DNA of 64,000 nucleotides from Pseudomonadota bacterium (GCA_023391815.1 JAEWAF010000064.1:140236-204235), one strand, 5' to 3'. Numbered from the stretch's first letter, positions 44,443-52,900 are shown. Numbers and translations: made by a program. Notes: a model not told the origin generated them from the letters alone.

Positions 44443-45801
44443 ATGCGAGAGATTGCAGCCCTGATGGGCGTTCTGGCGGCCGTGTTTGCAATGGTCCCGG
44501 CGGAGGCGAAGAACCAGCAGTACCTGGAAGACTACGTGCGCGAACCGATGCCGCGCGGCTTCAAGGTGATCGTGGCCGAGTTCGAAGGGCCGGTGTATGC
44601 CGATGCCAACGGCAAGACGCTGTACAGCTGGCCCATCACCAATTTGCGCAACGGCGACGCAGGCGAGCAGAAGGGCAAGCCCACCTGCGACGATCACAAG
44701 TACACGGAGAATGCCGGCCTGATGAGCCCGTACCCGGGCGGATTGGAATTGCCGGAAGTCGAGACCCGACCCAGCTGCACCGATGTTTGGCCGCCCGTGT
44801 TGGCGAAGCCCGACGCGGAGCCGGTGGGGAAGTGGACGATCATCGAGCGCAAGGACGGCCGTAAACAGTGGGCATACGATGGCTATGCGCTCTACACCTC
44901 CGTGCTCGATCGCGAGCCGGGCGATGTCATCGGCGGCACCGACCTGAGGGGCACTTCCGAAGGCGGCGCTCAGCGCAAGCCGGTGGGGCCGCCACCTAAC
45001 ATTCCGCCGCAGTTTGCCGTGCGAACGGTCACGACCGGTCATCTTCTCACCATCGGTGCGACGGGCCGCTCGGTCTACTACTCGGATCACGATGCGCCGG
45101 GCAAGTCGAACTGCGACTTGAAGTGTCTGCACGACTGGTTGCCTGTGCTCGCGCCCGAGACCGTTCGTCCGCAAGGCGACTGGTCCATCATCGAGAGCTC
45201 ACCCGGCGTGAAGCAGTGGGCGTTTCGCAAGATGCCTCTCTACACGCGCGCGCTGGATACACGTGCCAGCAGCCTCGAAGGTAGTGACGAGCCCGGCTGG
45301 CACAACGTATACACCCAGATGGCACCGCCGCCGCCCGAGGGCTTCACCGTGAACGACACGCACTCCGGCCAGGTGCTCGGTGACGCGAAGGGCATGACCA
45401 TCTATATCTATAACTGCAATGACGATGCGATCGACCAGCTGGCCTGCAACCATCCCGACACACCACAGGCGTATCGGTTTGCGATCTGCGGTCGCGGCGA
45501 TCCCGATCTGTGCCTGAAGAACTTCCCGTACGTGATCGCGCCGAAGGATGCGAAAAGTAACAGCCGCATCTGGAGCACGATGGACATCGATCCGAAGACC
45601 GGCAAGAAAGCAGCTCGCAACGCTCCCGGCGCATTGCATGTGTGGGCGTATCGCGATCGGCCGGTCTATTACTGCGCGCGTGACAAGAAGCCCGGCGACA
45701 TCGAGTGCGATACCTGGGGCGAATTCAACGGTGCGCGCAACGGCTACAAGGCGTTCTGGTTACGCGATGACTTTGGCGGCAATGCCGGTGGCTCGCGCTG
45801 A
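44443..45801 (+). CDS. Secreted-repeat (PF03640/COG4315-type) protein with several repeat units
   Basis: The 452-residue exported protein (signal ending VPAEA) carries repeats of the secreted Lipoprotein_15 type. Units include GPVYADANGKTLYSWP with SCTDVWPPVLA and WTIIERKDGRKQWAYDGYALYT, then GRSVYYSDHDAPGKSNCDLKCLHDWLPVLAP with WSIIESSPGVKQWAFRKMPLYT. A diverged third unit is GMTIYIYNCN with LHVWAYRDRPVYYC. Paired cysteines in each unit suggest disulfides. No enzymatic activity is known for the family. A single-unit paralogue lies at 55644. Ribosome site AAAGGGGGAT. Confidence 0.83.
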   Translation: MREIAALMGVLAAVFAMVPAEAKNQQYLEDYVREPMPRGFKVIVAEFEGPVYADANGKTLYSWPITNLRNGDAGEQKGKPTCDDHKYTENAGLMSPYPGGLELPEVETRPSCTDVWPPVLAKPDAEPVGKWTIIERKDGRKQWAYDGYALYTSVLDREPGDVIGGTDLRGTSEGGAQRKPVGPPPNIPPQFAVRTVTTGHLLTIGATGRSVYYSDHDAPGKSNCDLKCLHDWLPVLAPETVRPQGDWSIIESSPGVKQWAFRKMPLYTRALDTRASSLEGSDEPGWHNVYTQMAPPPPEGFTVNDTHSGQVLGDAKGMTIYIYNCNDDAIDQLACNHPDTPQAYRFAICGRGDPDLCLKNFPYVIAPKDAKSNSRIWSTMDIDPKTGKKAARNAPGALHVWAYRDRPVYYCARDKKPGDIECDTWGEFNGARNGYKAFWLRDDFGGNAGGSR

Positions 45802-45850
45802 GCCCGGCAGCAACGCAGCCAACGAAGCAATCGAGTAAGGGGGAGTTTCC

Positions 45851-46966
45851 ATGCAGTCTCATCGATCCATGAAACCGGCCTTCGCCGCCCTGCTGGGATG
45901 CGCGCTCGGCGTAGCGACTGCACAGGCCGCGGAGAGCCCGTTACGCGCCGGTACGATCGGCTATGTGCTGACCGCCAAGAACGTGGCGATCTGGCAATCG
46001 CCGGACGGTAAGGTCGAATGTCCGGAAGGGCTGAACGACGGGCCGCGCGAGCAGTTCAAGACGCTCTATCCGATGGACTCCGGCGTTCGTTACAAGTTCG
46101 TCGAGACCCAGCTCGAGCGCGAAGGACAGATCTGGAATCCGACCACGGAGCCCGAGCCCAAGCTGCATTTCAAGGAAGCGCAGGGCAAGACCGCGATCGG
46201 CTTGAACCTGGATGGCAAGGTCGGTCCGCACGATTTCACCAGCCCCGATGGCGAGCCGGGCATCGACAATCAGATGTACCGGGTGCTCGGTTGCGTCGAC
46301 AACTACCGGGGTCCCGACGGGTCGTACCGCCATTTCATCCAGGACTACATGCGGAAGTTCAATTACAACCGCTGGCTGTTCGAGCTCACCAACGTCGAGG
46401 ACCTCACCAATGACGACCAGGTCGACGTGACGCTCTATCGAGGCAAGGATCCGCTGATGGTGGATACGCTTGGCGCGTACACCCCCGGCAGCACGCATCG
46501 TATCGATTTCCGCTGGGGCAAGAGCTTCATCTATCACCTGCGCGGCAAGATCAAGGACGGTGTGCTGACCACCGAGCCGGCCGATATCACTTTCCCCGAG
46601 TCGCAGGCTCGTGGTGTACCTTATCTCTCGGTGCGTGCGTGGCGCGTTAAGCTCAAGCTGACGCCGGAAAGTGCGGAAGGTCTGATGGCGGGCTACACCG
46701 ACATCGAGCGTTACTACAATTCGCTCGGTCAGAACTGGTCCACTCACCATCGCAGCTACGGCGCCGAGCCGATGCCTTCGGAATACCGCGCCATGCGCAA
46801 GAACGCGGACGCTTATCCGGATCCGCAAACCGGAGAGAACACCGCGATCTCCATGGCATGGGAGGTCAAGTTCGTTCAGGCCTTCATCCTGCATGAAGAG
46901 CGCGGCGAGGAGGCCGTCTCCAAAGTGCAGGGCGGCGGCGCGAAGGCCGGCGCTGCCGGCGAATAA
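45851..46966 (+). CDS. Unrecognised periplasmic protein of the redox operon
   Basis: I do not recognise this 371-residue protein. It has a clear signal peptide (MKPAFAALLGCALGVATAQAAE) and a GGGGGAG ribosome site. Features seen are VAIWQSPDGKVECPEGLNDGPREQF, an acidic metal-site-like stretch GPHDFTSPDGEPGIDNQMYRVLGCVDNYRG, TPGSTHRIDFRWGKSFIYHLRGKIKDG, and a C-terminal EVKFVQAFILHEERGEE. Three cysteines are visible (one in the signal, two in the mature chain, in VECPEG and LGCVDN), so a disulfide is possible. There is no CxxCH. Its place between the repeat protein and the cytochromes suggests a substrate-binding or catalytic subunit. Confidence 0.75.
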   Translation: MQSHRSMKPAFAALLGCALGVATAQAAESPLRAGTIGYVLTAKNVAIWQSPDGKVECPEGLNDGPREQFKTLYPMDSGVRYKFVETQLEREGQIWNPTTEPEPKLHFKEAQGKTAIGLNLDGKVGPHDFTSPDGEPGIDNQMYRVLGCVDNYRGPDGSYRHFIQDYMRKFNYNRWLFELTNVEDLTNDDQVDVTLYRGKDPLMVDTLGAYTPGSTHRIDFRWGKSFIYHLRGKIKDGVLTTEPADITFPESQARGVPYLSVRAWRVKLKLTPESAEGLMAGYTDIERYYNSLGQNWSTHHRSYGAEPMPSEYRAMRKNADAYPDPQTGENTAISMAWEVKFVQAFILHEERGEEAVSKVQGGGAKAGAAGE

Positions 46967-46998
46967 CAGATCGAATGATGTTTTCGGAGGGGAATGTG

Positions 46999-47448
46999 TT
47001 GAAAAGATCCACCGCGCTGCCGAGGCTGGCCTGGGCAGGAATCGCGTTCGTCGGGACCTTGTTGCCCATCAGCGGTTTCGCCGATGACCAGGACGTGCGG
47101 GACTATCGCTCGCACGTGATGAAAACATTGGGCGAGCAGTTCGCCGCTCTCAATCAGATCGTCAAAGGCAAGGCGCCCGCCGCCGATGTGGCGGTCCAGG
47201 CGGAGGTGCTCAGTATCACCGCCGGCGCGGCCAAGATCGCTTTCACGCCGAAGGTGCTCGGGGGTGAGGCCAAGCCCGAAGTCTGGGACAAGTGGGACGA
47301 CTTTTCCAAGCGCCTGGATGAAATGGTCGCCGCGGCGGCCGATGTGGCCAAGGCCGCCAAGCAGGGTGGAGTCGCGGCGGTGACGCCGAAGCTGAGCAGC
47401 CTGTCCTGCAAGGGCTGCCACGATGTTTACCGCGTACAGAAGAAGTGA
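46999..47448 (+). CDS. Periplasmic cytochrome c of the c'/c556 four-helix family (first copy)
   Basis: The protein has a signal peptide ending SGFADD and the class II cytochrome layout. An N-terminal helix DVRDYRSHVMKTLGEQFAAL carries a methionine in the sixth-ligand position, and a C-terminal CKGCHDVYR heme site lies about 12 residues from the end. The methionine suggests a low-spin c556-like electron carrier rather than a gas-binding c'. GGAGGGG at 46986-46992 supports the TTG start at 46999; GTG 46996 and ATG 46975 are alternatives. A second copy follows 11 bp downstream. Confidence 0.85.
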   Translation: MKRSTALPRLAWAGIAFVGTLLPISGFADDQDVRDYRSHVMKTLGEQFAALNQIVKGKAPAADVAVQAEVLSITAGAAKIAFTPKVLGGEAKPEVWDKWDDFSKRLDEMVAAAADVAKAAKQGGVAAVTPKLSSLSCKGCHDVYRVQKK

Positions 47449-47459
47449 GGCCACTACCA

Positions 47460-47909
47460 ATGATCCGTGCGAGTAAAGCAGTTGCCTTCAGCATCACTCT
47501 GGGCGCCACTTTGTTGTTGCCCGTCATGGGCCACGCCGACGACAAGGACGTGATCGATTATCGTCAGCACATCATGAAGTCCTTGGAGCAGCAGACCGCC
47601 GCCCTCGGGCAGATCCTGTCCGGCGCCGGGCCGACCGAGAATGCCCTGGCTCATATGGAAACATTGGCTTTGTCGGCATCGGTCGCGCTGAAGTCGTTCG
47701 AGGCCAAAGTGCCCGGCGGCGCGGCCAAGCCCGAGGTCTGGAAGGATTGGGCGGATTTCTCCAAACGCATGAAGGAGTTCGCTGAGAAGTCCGCCGAGAT
47801 GGCCAAGATCGGGCGGGAGCAGGGCGTCGAACAGGCGGCTCTGCATGTGATCGAGGCGTTGCCCTGCAAGGGTTGTCACGATGTGTATCGTGACGAAAAG
47901 AAGATCTGA
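47460..47909 (+). CDS. Periplasmic cytochrome c of the c'/c556 four-helix family (second copy)
   Basis: The 149-residue protein parallels the preceding one: signal peptide ending MGHADD, helix DVIDYRQHIMKSLEQQTAAL with the axial-type methionine, shared AKPEVW(K/D)xWxDFSKR, and a C-terminal CKGCHDVYRDEKK heme site. The two are clearly duplicates, about half identical by eye. It probably passes electrons within the same periplasmic chain. The ATG at 47460 starts a normal signal peptide; an in-frame GTG at 47445 overlaps the previous stop. Confidence 0.87.
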   Translation: MIRASKAVAFSITLGATLLLPVMGHADDKDVIDYRQHIMKSLEQQTAALGQILSGAGPTENALAHMETLALSASVALKSFEAKVPGGAAKPEVWKDWADFSKRMKEFAEKSAEMAKIGREQGVEQAALHVIEALPCKGCHDVYRDEKKI

Positions 47910-47959
47910 CGCGGTCGGCCAGACGCGTCGGTCGACCAATAGCGAGCGAGGGGGATGAA

Positions 47960-48250
47960 ATGTCAACACGAATGACACGGCGTGGATTGTTGCGAGTAAC
48001 GTTGGCCGGTGCCGTGGCCTCGGTCGCGGGCGTCGCCCGGGCGGACGGCGAACAAGCCTGTCTCGACGGCAAGATGAACGAGGGCCTGGCGGCTGCGTTG
48101 AACTTCACCGAGCAATCGCCCAATCCCGAGCAGAAGTGCGGAGGCTGTGGACTGTTCGATGGGGGCAGCGCGGCCTGCGGCCATTGCCAGATATTCAGCT
48201 GTAACGTCCCGGCCAAGGGACACTGCGACTCGTGGGCAGCGAAGAACTGA
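47960..48250 (+). CDS. High-potential iron-sulfur protein (HiPIP), Tat-exported
   Basis: The 96-residue protein has a twin-arginine leader (MTRRGLLRVTLAGAVASVAG) suited to export of a folded Fe-S protein. The HiPIP cysteine pattern is Cys60-x2-Cys63-x12-Cys76-x12-Cys89, ending CDSWAAKN much like the family CxSW ending. Two further cysteines (73 and 81) lie within the cluster region, and Cys34 is near the mature N-terminus. The mature part, about 67 residues, is at the short end for HiPIPs. It would carry a [4Fe-4S]3+/2+ cluster as a high-potential electron carrier. GAGGGGGATGAA ribosome site. Confidence 0.88.
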   Translation: MSTRMTRRGLLRVTLAGAVASVAGVARADGEQACLDGKMNEGLAAALNFTEQSPNPEQKCGGCGLFDGGSAACGHCQIFSCNVPAKGHCDSWAAKN

Positions 48251-48256
48251 AGTGCG

Positions 48257-49573
48257 GTGAGCCGTCGAGAACGATCAGCTCCAACCATGCCATGTTTTCG
48301 CAAGCCGCCGCATTGGGTCGCGGGAATCCTGGGCGTCGCCGTTCTCACGGCACTGTGTGCCGGTCAGGGGTCGCGAGCCGATGACTCGACTCCGGAGAGC
48401 TCGACCGTAAGTAACGAGACCGCGCTGGTCGAGCGCGGTCGTTATGTGGCGCTGGCGGCAAACTGCGCCAGCTGTCACACCCGCCCGGGCGGCGCTCCGT
48501 ATGCCGGCGGCGTGGCATTCGAATCGCCTGTCGGCACCATCTATTCCTCCAACATCACATCGAGCGCCGAGCATGGCATCGGCAAGTGGACGGTGGAGGA
48601 TCTGCGTCGCGCGTTGCATGAGGGCGTCGCGGCGGAAGGTTATCGACTGTTCCCCGCGTTTCCCTATCCGTCGTTCACCCGGATGACGGACGAGGATGTG
48701 ACTGCGCTGTATGCCTATATGCGCACGGTGACGGCGGATGAGTATCAGCCGCCCGCCAACGATTTCGTGTTCACGCAGCGCTGGGCCATGATGCTCTGGA
48801 ATGCGCTGTTCTTCGAGCCCGCGCGCTTCAAGCCGGATCCGAAACAAACGCCGGAATGGAATCGCGGCGCCTATCTGGTCGACGCATTGGGTCATTGCGG
48901 CGCATGTCATACTCCGCGCAACCGCTTTCTAGCCGAGCGGTCGGACCAGGCTTATCACGGGGGCACGCTGCGCGAGTACGTGACAGCCGATAAGGTGCGC
49001 GATTGGTCCGCGGTGAATCTCACATCCTCGGCGGACGGCCTGAAAACATGGTCGGTGGACGATCTCACCAAATATCTGCACACGGGCTTCAGCGCGCGCG
49101 GTGGCGCCTGGGGGCCGATGAATGAGGTGGTGGCCAACAGCACCTCCAAGCTGACGCTGGAAGACGCTCGCGCCATGGCGACATACATAAAGAGTCTGCC
49201 CGCCAAAGGCGTGCCGGAAGGAAAACAACCGCCGTCACCGGTGAGCGCGGAGCAGGCCGCTTTGGGAGAAGGCATCTATAAAGACCGCTGCGAGAAGTGT
49301 CACGGCTCCTCCGGGCGTGGCGGAATGTTTTCCGGGCCGCCGCTCGCCGGTAGCGCCATCGTGCAATCCGCCGATCCCGATTCGCTCATCAACGCCGTGC
49401 TCTACGGCGCGACCCCGGCCGAAGGCATGAAGCTGGGCGCCTGGGAGACGATGAAGCCGTACGCGGATGTGTTGAGCGATGCCGAGATTGCCAACGTCGC
49501 GAACTATGTGCGCGGCTCCTGGGGCAACGCTGCGCCTGCCGTGGATGCAGCTCGCGTGGCCAAGCAGCGCTGA
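48257..49573 (+). CDS. Triheme c-type cytochrome (alcohol dehydrogenase cytochrome-subunit type)
   Basis: The 438-residue exported protein has three CxxCH sites: CASCH with GRYVALAANCASCHTRPGG, CGACH in GAYLVDALGHCGACHTPRN, and CEKCH in YKDRCEKCHGSSGRGGMF. Spacing and flanking blocks (GTIYSSNITSS, PSFTRMTDEDVTALYAYMRT) match the triheme cytochrome subunit of membrane-bound alcohol, aldehyde and gluconate dehydrogenases, which passes electrons to ubiquinone or an oxidase. No catalytic dehydrogenase subunit is adjacent, so other operon members may supply electrons. ATG 48287 is an alternative start giving a shorter leader. It is the last gene before a terminator. Confidence 0.9.
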   Translation: MSRRERSAPTMPCFRKPPHWVAGILGVAVLTALCAGQGSRADDSTPESSTVSNETALVERGRYVALAANCASCHTRPGGAPYAGGVAFESPVGTIYSSNITSSAEHGIGKWTVEDLRRALHEGVAAEGYRLFPAFPYPSFTRMTDEDVTALYAYMRTVTADEYQPPANDFVFTQRWAMMLWNALFFEPARFKPDPKQTPEWNRGAYLVDALGHCGACHTPRNRFLAERSDQAYHGGTLREYVTADKVRDWSAVNLTSSADGLKTWSVDDLTKYLHTGFSARGGAWGPMNEVVANSTSKLTLEDARAMATYIKSLPAKGVPEGKQPPSPVSAEQAALGEGIYKDRCEKCHGSSGRGGMFSGPPLAGSAIVQSADPDSLINAVLYGATPAEGMKLGAWETMKPYADVLSDAEIANVANYVRGSWGNAAPAVDAARVAKQR

Positions 49574-49579
49574 TTCAAG

Positions 49580-49603
49580 GGCAGGCGATGCGCTTCGCCT
49601 GCC
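49580..49603 (+). terminator. Intrinsic terminator hairpin of the redox operon
   Basis: GGCAGGCGA (49580-49588) and TCGCCTGCC (49595-49603) form a perfect 9-bp stem with a 6-base loop, seven bases after the triheme cytochrome stop, followed by a modest pyrimidine stretch (ATCCTTTCC). It would separate the redox operon from the next sigma-54 unit. Confidence 0.6.
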
Positions 49604-49683
49604 GATCCTTTCCGTCTGATTCGCAAGCTTCCATGTTTCAAACGATGGAGGCGTCGTCGTGCCCGCGTTTCGTTCGTCGACAC

Positions 49684-49735
49684 ATAGGCTAGTTTCCGCC
49701 GATGCGAATCTTCGAATCGGCAAAATTCTGCCGAT
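49684..49735. promoter_or_regulatory. Paired upstream activating sites (copy C)
   Basis: The sites are ATAGGC-N8-GCCGAT at 49684-49703 and ATCGGC-N8-GCCGAT at 49716-49735, offset 32 bp. The second ends 83 bp before the -24 element at 49819. The N8 of the second site (AAAATTCT) differs from copy A (AAGATTCT) at one position. ATTCACATG recurs at 49778-49786, exactly 33 bp behind the -24 element end-to-start as in copy A, in an AT-rich stretch that could bind IHF. Confidence 0.7.
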
Positions 49736-49818
49736 GCCGCTGCGGATGTTCCGTATATGAGTTGTGAGTTTTCAAATATTCACATGGTCCGGACCTCGGG
49801 AGCGAAGCTTTCGGTGCG

Positions 49819-49834
49819 TGGCATGGGGATTGCA
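49819..49834 (+). promoter_or_regulatory. Sigma-54 (-24/-12) promoter of the TonB-receptor gene
   Basis: TGGCATGGGGATTGCA is identical to the promoter at 36203, and the identity extends several bases to both sides. It leaves a leader of about 135 bases before the ATG at 49982. Confidence 0.85.
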
Positions 49835-49981
49835 ATCTCGTTGGTTGAGCACAGACGCGCGCGCCTGATTCGGGTCGGGGAGGAAGTCAGTTCGAGGCGG
49901 TCGTTTGCGGCTCAATAAATAATCGATATGCGCAGGCGGCATCGAGTGCAGCCGCGCCGAACCAACCAGGGGGAACTGCCG

Positions 49982-52882
49982 ATGAATTCATCCAGAAAGG
50001 CTCGTCGCCGCGCGAAAGTTTGGGCGCTCTCGACGGTCAGTGCGACTGCGCTTGCCACCGTCGCCGTCACCAACACCCAAGCGCAGGAAGCCGAGTCCAC
50101 GACCATCGATCAGATCGTCGTCACCGGCACGCGAATCACGCGCGATGGTTATGAGGCACCGACGCCCGTGTCGGTGCTGGGCGCCGACGAGCTCAATGCG
50201 TTGAACACGGTGAACGTCGCCGATGCGGTGAACGTGCTGCCGGCATTCTCAGGATCGGCGAGCCCGCGCTCGGCGAACGGCAATCTCTCCACCGGCGCCA
50301 CCGGCGTGAGTCAGCTCAACTTGCGCGGCATGGGCACGAATCGCACGCTGGTCCTGTTGGACGGCAAGCGCTACATCAACGCGGCGCTCACCTCGGGCAA
50401 CAGCGCTCCGGACATCAACTCGTTCCCGAACGCATTGATTCAGCGCGTCGACGTCGTGACCGGCGGTGCCTCGGCGGCGTATGGCTCCGACGCCTTGTCC
50501 GGTGTCGTCAACTTCGTGATCGATCATGACTTCACCGGGTTCAAGGGCGAGCTGCAGACGGGCATGACCAAATACGAGGACGACAAGAGCATCAGCGCGC
50601 AGCTGAGCTATGGCACGCCGTTCGCGGACGGTCGCGGTCACCTGCTCATGTCCGCCGAGCACACGCAGAGCGACGGCATCGAAGGCACCAACGATCGTCC
50701 GTGGGCCCGATTGCCCGCGGCGGTCATTAACAATCCGGCGTATGCCGAGGGGAACGGACAGCCGCGATACGTCGTTCGCCGCGACGTGGGCCTCTCCGCC
50801 GGTACGCCGGGCGGCATCATCACGAGCGGGCCGCTTCGGGGAACCTACTTCGGGCCGAACGGAGAGATCAATCGCGGCTTCAACTTCGGCACCAACGTCG
50901 GCAACAACCTGCAAGAGGGTGGCGATTGGGAATATTCGCGCATCGAGAACGGCATCGACATCGCGGGCAGCGTCAAGCGCACCATCGGCTACCTGCGCAC
51001 CAGCTTCGACCTGACCGACAAGGTCAATGCTTATCTCGAAGGGCAGTATTCGGACACCAGCACCTCCAACGTCGCGAATCCGAATCGCCGCCTGGGCAAC
51101 AACTCGATCAGTCTCGAGAATGCGTTCCTGCCGGAGTCGCTGCGCCAGGAAATGCTGGCGGCCGGACTCACCCCGACCTCGAGGTTCTCGATGGGCAGCA
51201 CCAACGCCGACATGGGCCGGTTGGTCGGCGACTACAGTCGTTCGCTGTACCGGGTGGCCGCCGGCCTCGATGGAAGCTTCGGGGCGTTGGGCACGGACTG
51301 GACCTGGAACGGGTATGTCCAACATAGCGAAACCGACCTCAAGCCGCGCACCTCTCACAACGGCATCACGCCGAATTATTTGAAGGCGCTCGATTCCGTC
51401 ATGGTCAACGGCACGCCCACCTGCCGCGTGAACGCCGACGCCAGCACGGCGAACGACGACCCGGCGTGCGTGCCGTACAACCCGTTCGGTATCGGCGTGA
51501 ACAGCCAGGCGGCGCTCGATTACGTCATGGGCGTGTCGATGCGTAACGAAACGCTCCAGCAACAAGTCGCGGCGGTCAACGTGAGCGGCGAACCGTTCAA
51601 TTCCTGGGCGGGCCCGATTTCGGTCGCGGTCGGTGCCGAGCATCGCATCGAAAAAGTCTCGGGGTGGGCGTCCGAGCGCGACGAGGCGACGCAATTCTTC
51701 GCGGGCAACTACAAAGCCAGCCAGGGCAGATTCCACGTCACCGAAGGCTATCTCGAAACGCTCGTGCCACTGGCTCGCGACATGACCGCCTTGCAGGAGC
51801 TCGATCTCAACGCCGCCGTGCGTGCGACCGATTACTCGACTTCCGGCTATGTCACGACCTGGAAGGGCGGCTTGACGTGGCGGCCGATCGAAGACGTGCG
51901 GTTCCGCTTCACGCGCTCACGCGACATTCGTGCGCCGAACCTCGGTGAGCTGTTCACGGCCGGTCAAACCGGTTCGGGCAACGTGTTGACAAATCCGAAC
52001 CCGGGCGGCGTGACCAATCCCAACGGCTACTCGCTCACGCGGGGCAATCCGGATCTGAAGCCGGAGGAAGCGGACACGACGGGCTTCGGCGTGGTGATGG
52101 CCCCGCGCTTCCTGCCGGGTTTCCAGATGGCGATCGACTATTACAACATCGACGTCCAAGGCTCGGTGCAAGCGCCGAGCGCGCAAAAGGTGATCGACCT
52201 GTGCGCTCGAGGCAATGCGACGCTGTGTAACTCGATCATCTATGACACGGCCAACCCCAACATGATCTTCATGGTGATCACCCAGCCGCAGAACCTGATC
52301 GGGCAGGAAGCGAGCGGCATCGATGTCGAAGCGAGCTACCGCTTCCCGATGTCCGGTCTGGTGGGCGCATTGAGCGGCGACATGGTGATCCGCGCCATGG
52401 CCACCCGCGTGTTGAAGCTCGATACCGAGGATGTCGATGGCCATGTTTTCGATGGCGCAGGCGTCGTGGGCAGCTGGGGCGGCAGCATTCCGCCGTTCCA
52501 GGGCCTGACTTCACCGAAGCTGCGCGGCTTCCTGTCGATCGGCTACAAAGGCGATACGGCCTCGGTGACCACGATCGTGCGCTACACCGGTCCGGGCGTG
52601 TACGCCAACGGCTTCATCGAGTGCGCCTCGAATTGCCCGGTGTCGACCACGTTCGCGCCGACGATCGAGGACAACGACATCGCCGGCATGACCACGATCG
52701 ACCTGTCCGGCTCGTACAAGTTCGAGAGCTTCGAGCTGTTCGGGACGATCGAAAACCTGACCGATCGGCAGCCGCCGACGATCGGCGGTAGTCTCAGCTC
52801 GACGCACTGGTCGGGTCAGGGCAACGCCGATTACGACCGCGTCGGCCGTCAGTACCGTATGGGTGTGCGAGTCAACTTCTAG
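49982..52882 (+). CDS. TonB-dependent outer-membrane receptor under sigma-54 control
   Basis: The 966-residue receptor has a signal peptide ending NTQAQEA and a TonB box IDQIVVTGTRI. Its plug contains LNLRGMGTNRTLVLLDGKRYI and VVTGGASAAYGSDALSGVVNFVID, as in the large receptors of oligotrophic proteobacteria; the barrel ends in YRMGVRVNF. Four cysteines in extracellular-loop regions (TCRVNADAS...PACVPYNP and IECASNCPVS) may form disulfides. The ATG at 49982 follows AGGGGGAA; the frame is open further upstream but begins before this ribosome site. It is probably the uptake or docking receptor for the regulon's substrate. Confidence 0.92.
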   Translation: MNSSRKARRRAKVWALSTVSATALATVAVTNTQAQEAESTTIDQIVVTGTRITRDGYEAPTPVSVLGADELNALNTVNVADAVNVLPAFSGSASPRSANGNLSTGATGVSQLNLRGMGTNRTLVLLDGKRYINAALTSGNSAPDINSFPNALIQRVDVVTGGASAAYGSDALSGVVNFVIDHDFTGFKGELQTGMTKYEDDKSISAQLSYGTPFADGRGHLLMSAEHTQSDGIEGTNDRPWARLPAAVINNPAYAEGNGQPRYVVRRDVGLSAGTPGGIITSGPLRGTYFGPNGEINRGFNFGTNVGNNLQEGGDWEYSRIENGIDIAGSVKRTIGYLRTSFDLTDKVNAYLEGQYSDTSTSNVANPNRRLGNNSISLENAFLPESLRQEMLAAGLTPTSRFSMGSTNADMGRLVGDYSRSLYRVAAGLDGSFGALGTDWTWNGYVQHSETDLKPRTSHNGITPNYLKALDSVMVNGTPTCRVNADASTANDDPACVPYNPFGIGVNSQAALDYVMGVSMRNETLQQQVAAVNVSGEPFNSWAGPISVAVGAEHRIEKVSGWASERDEATQFFAGNYKASQGRFHVTEGYLETLVPLARDMTALQELDLNAAVRATDYSTSGYVTTWKGGLTWRPIEDVRFRFTRSRDIRAPNLGELFTAGQTGSGNVLTNPNPGGVTNPNGYSLTRGNPDLKPEEADTTGFGVVMAPRFLPGFQMAIDYYNIDVQGSVQAPSAQKVIDLCARGNATLCNSIIYDTANPNMIFMVITQPQNLIGQEASGIDVEASYRFPMSGLVGALSGDMVIRAMATRVLKLDTEDVDGHVFDGAGVVGSWGGSIPPFQGLTSPKLRGFLSIGYKGDTASVTTIVRYTGPGVYANGFIECASNCPVSTTFAPTIEDNDIAGMTTIDLSGSYKFESFELFGTIENLTDRQPPTIGGSLSSTHWSGQGNADYDRVGRQYRMGVRVNF

Positions 52883-52900
52883 AAACATCAGGCGATGGAC

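Noticed and set aside
43570..45174. 534-residue minus-strand frame opposite the DUF1552 and secreted-repeat genes
   Set aside because: It spans two real plus-strand genes and their ribosome sites; its composition is typical of high-GC antisense.
50249..51736. 495-residue minus-strand frame opposite the TonB receptor gene
   Set aside because: Shadow of the receptor barrel; no start signal or motif.
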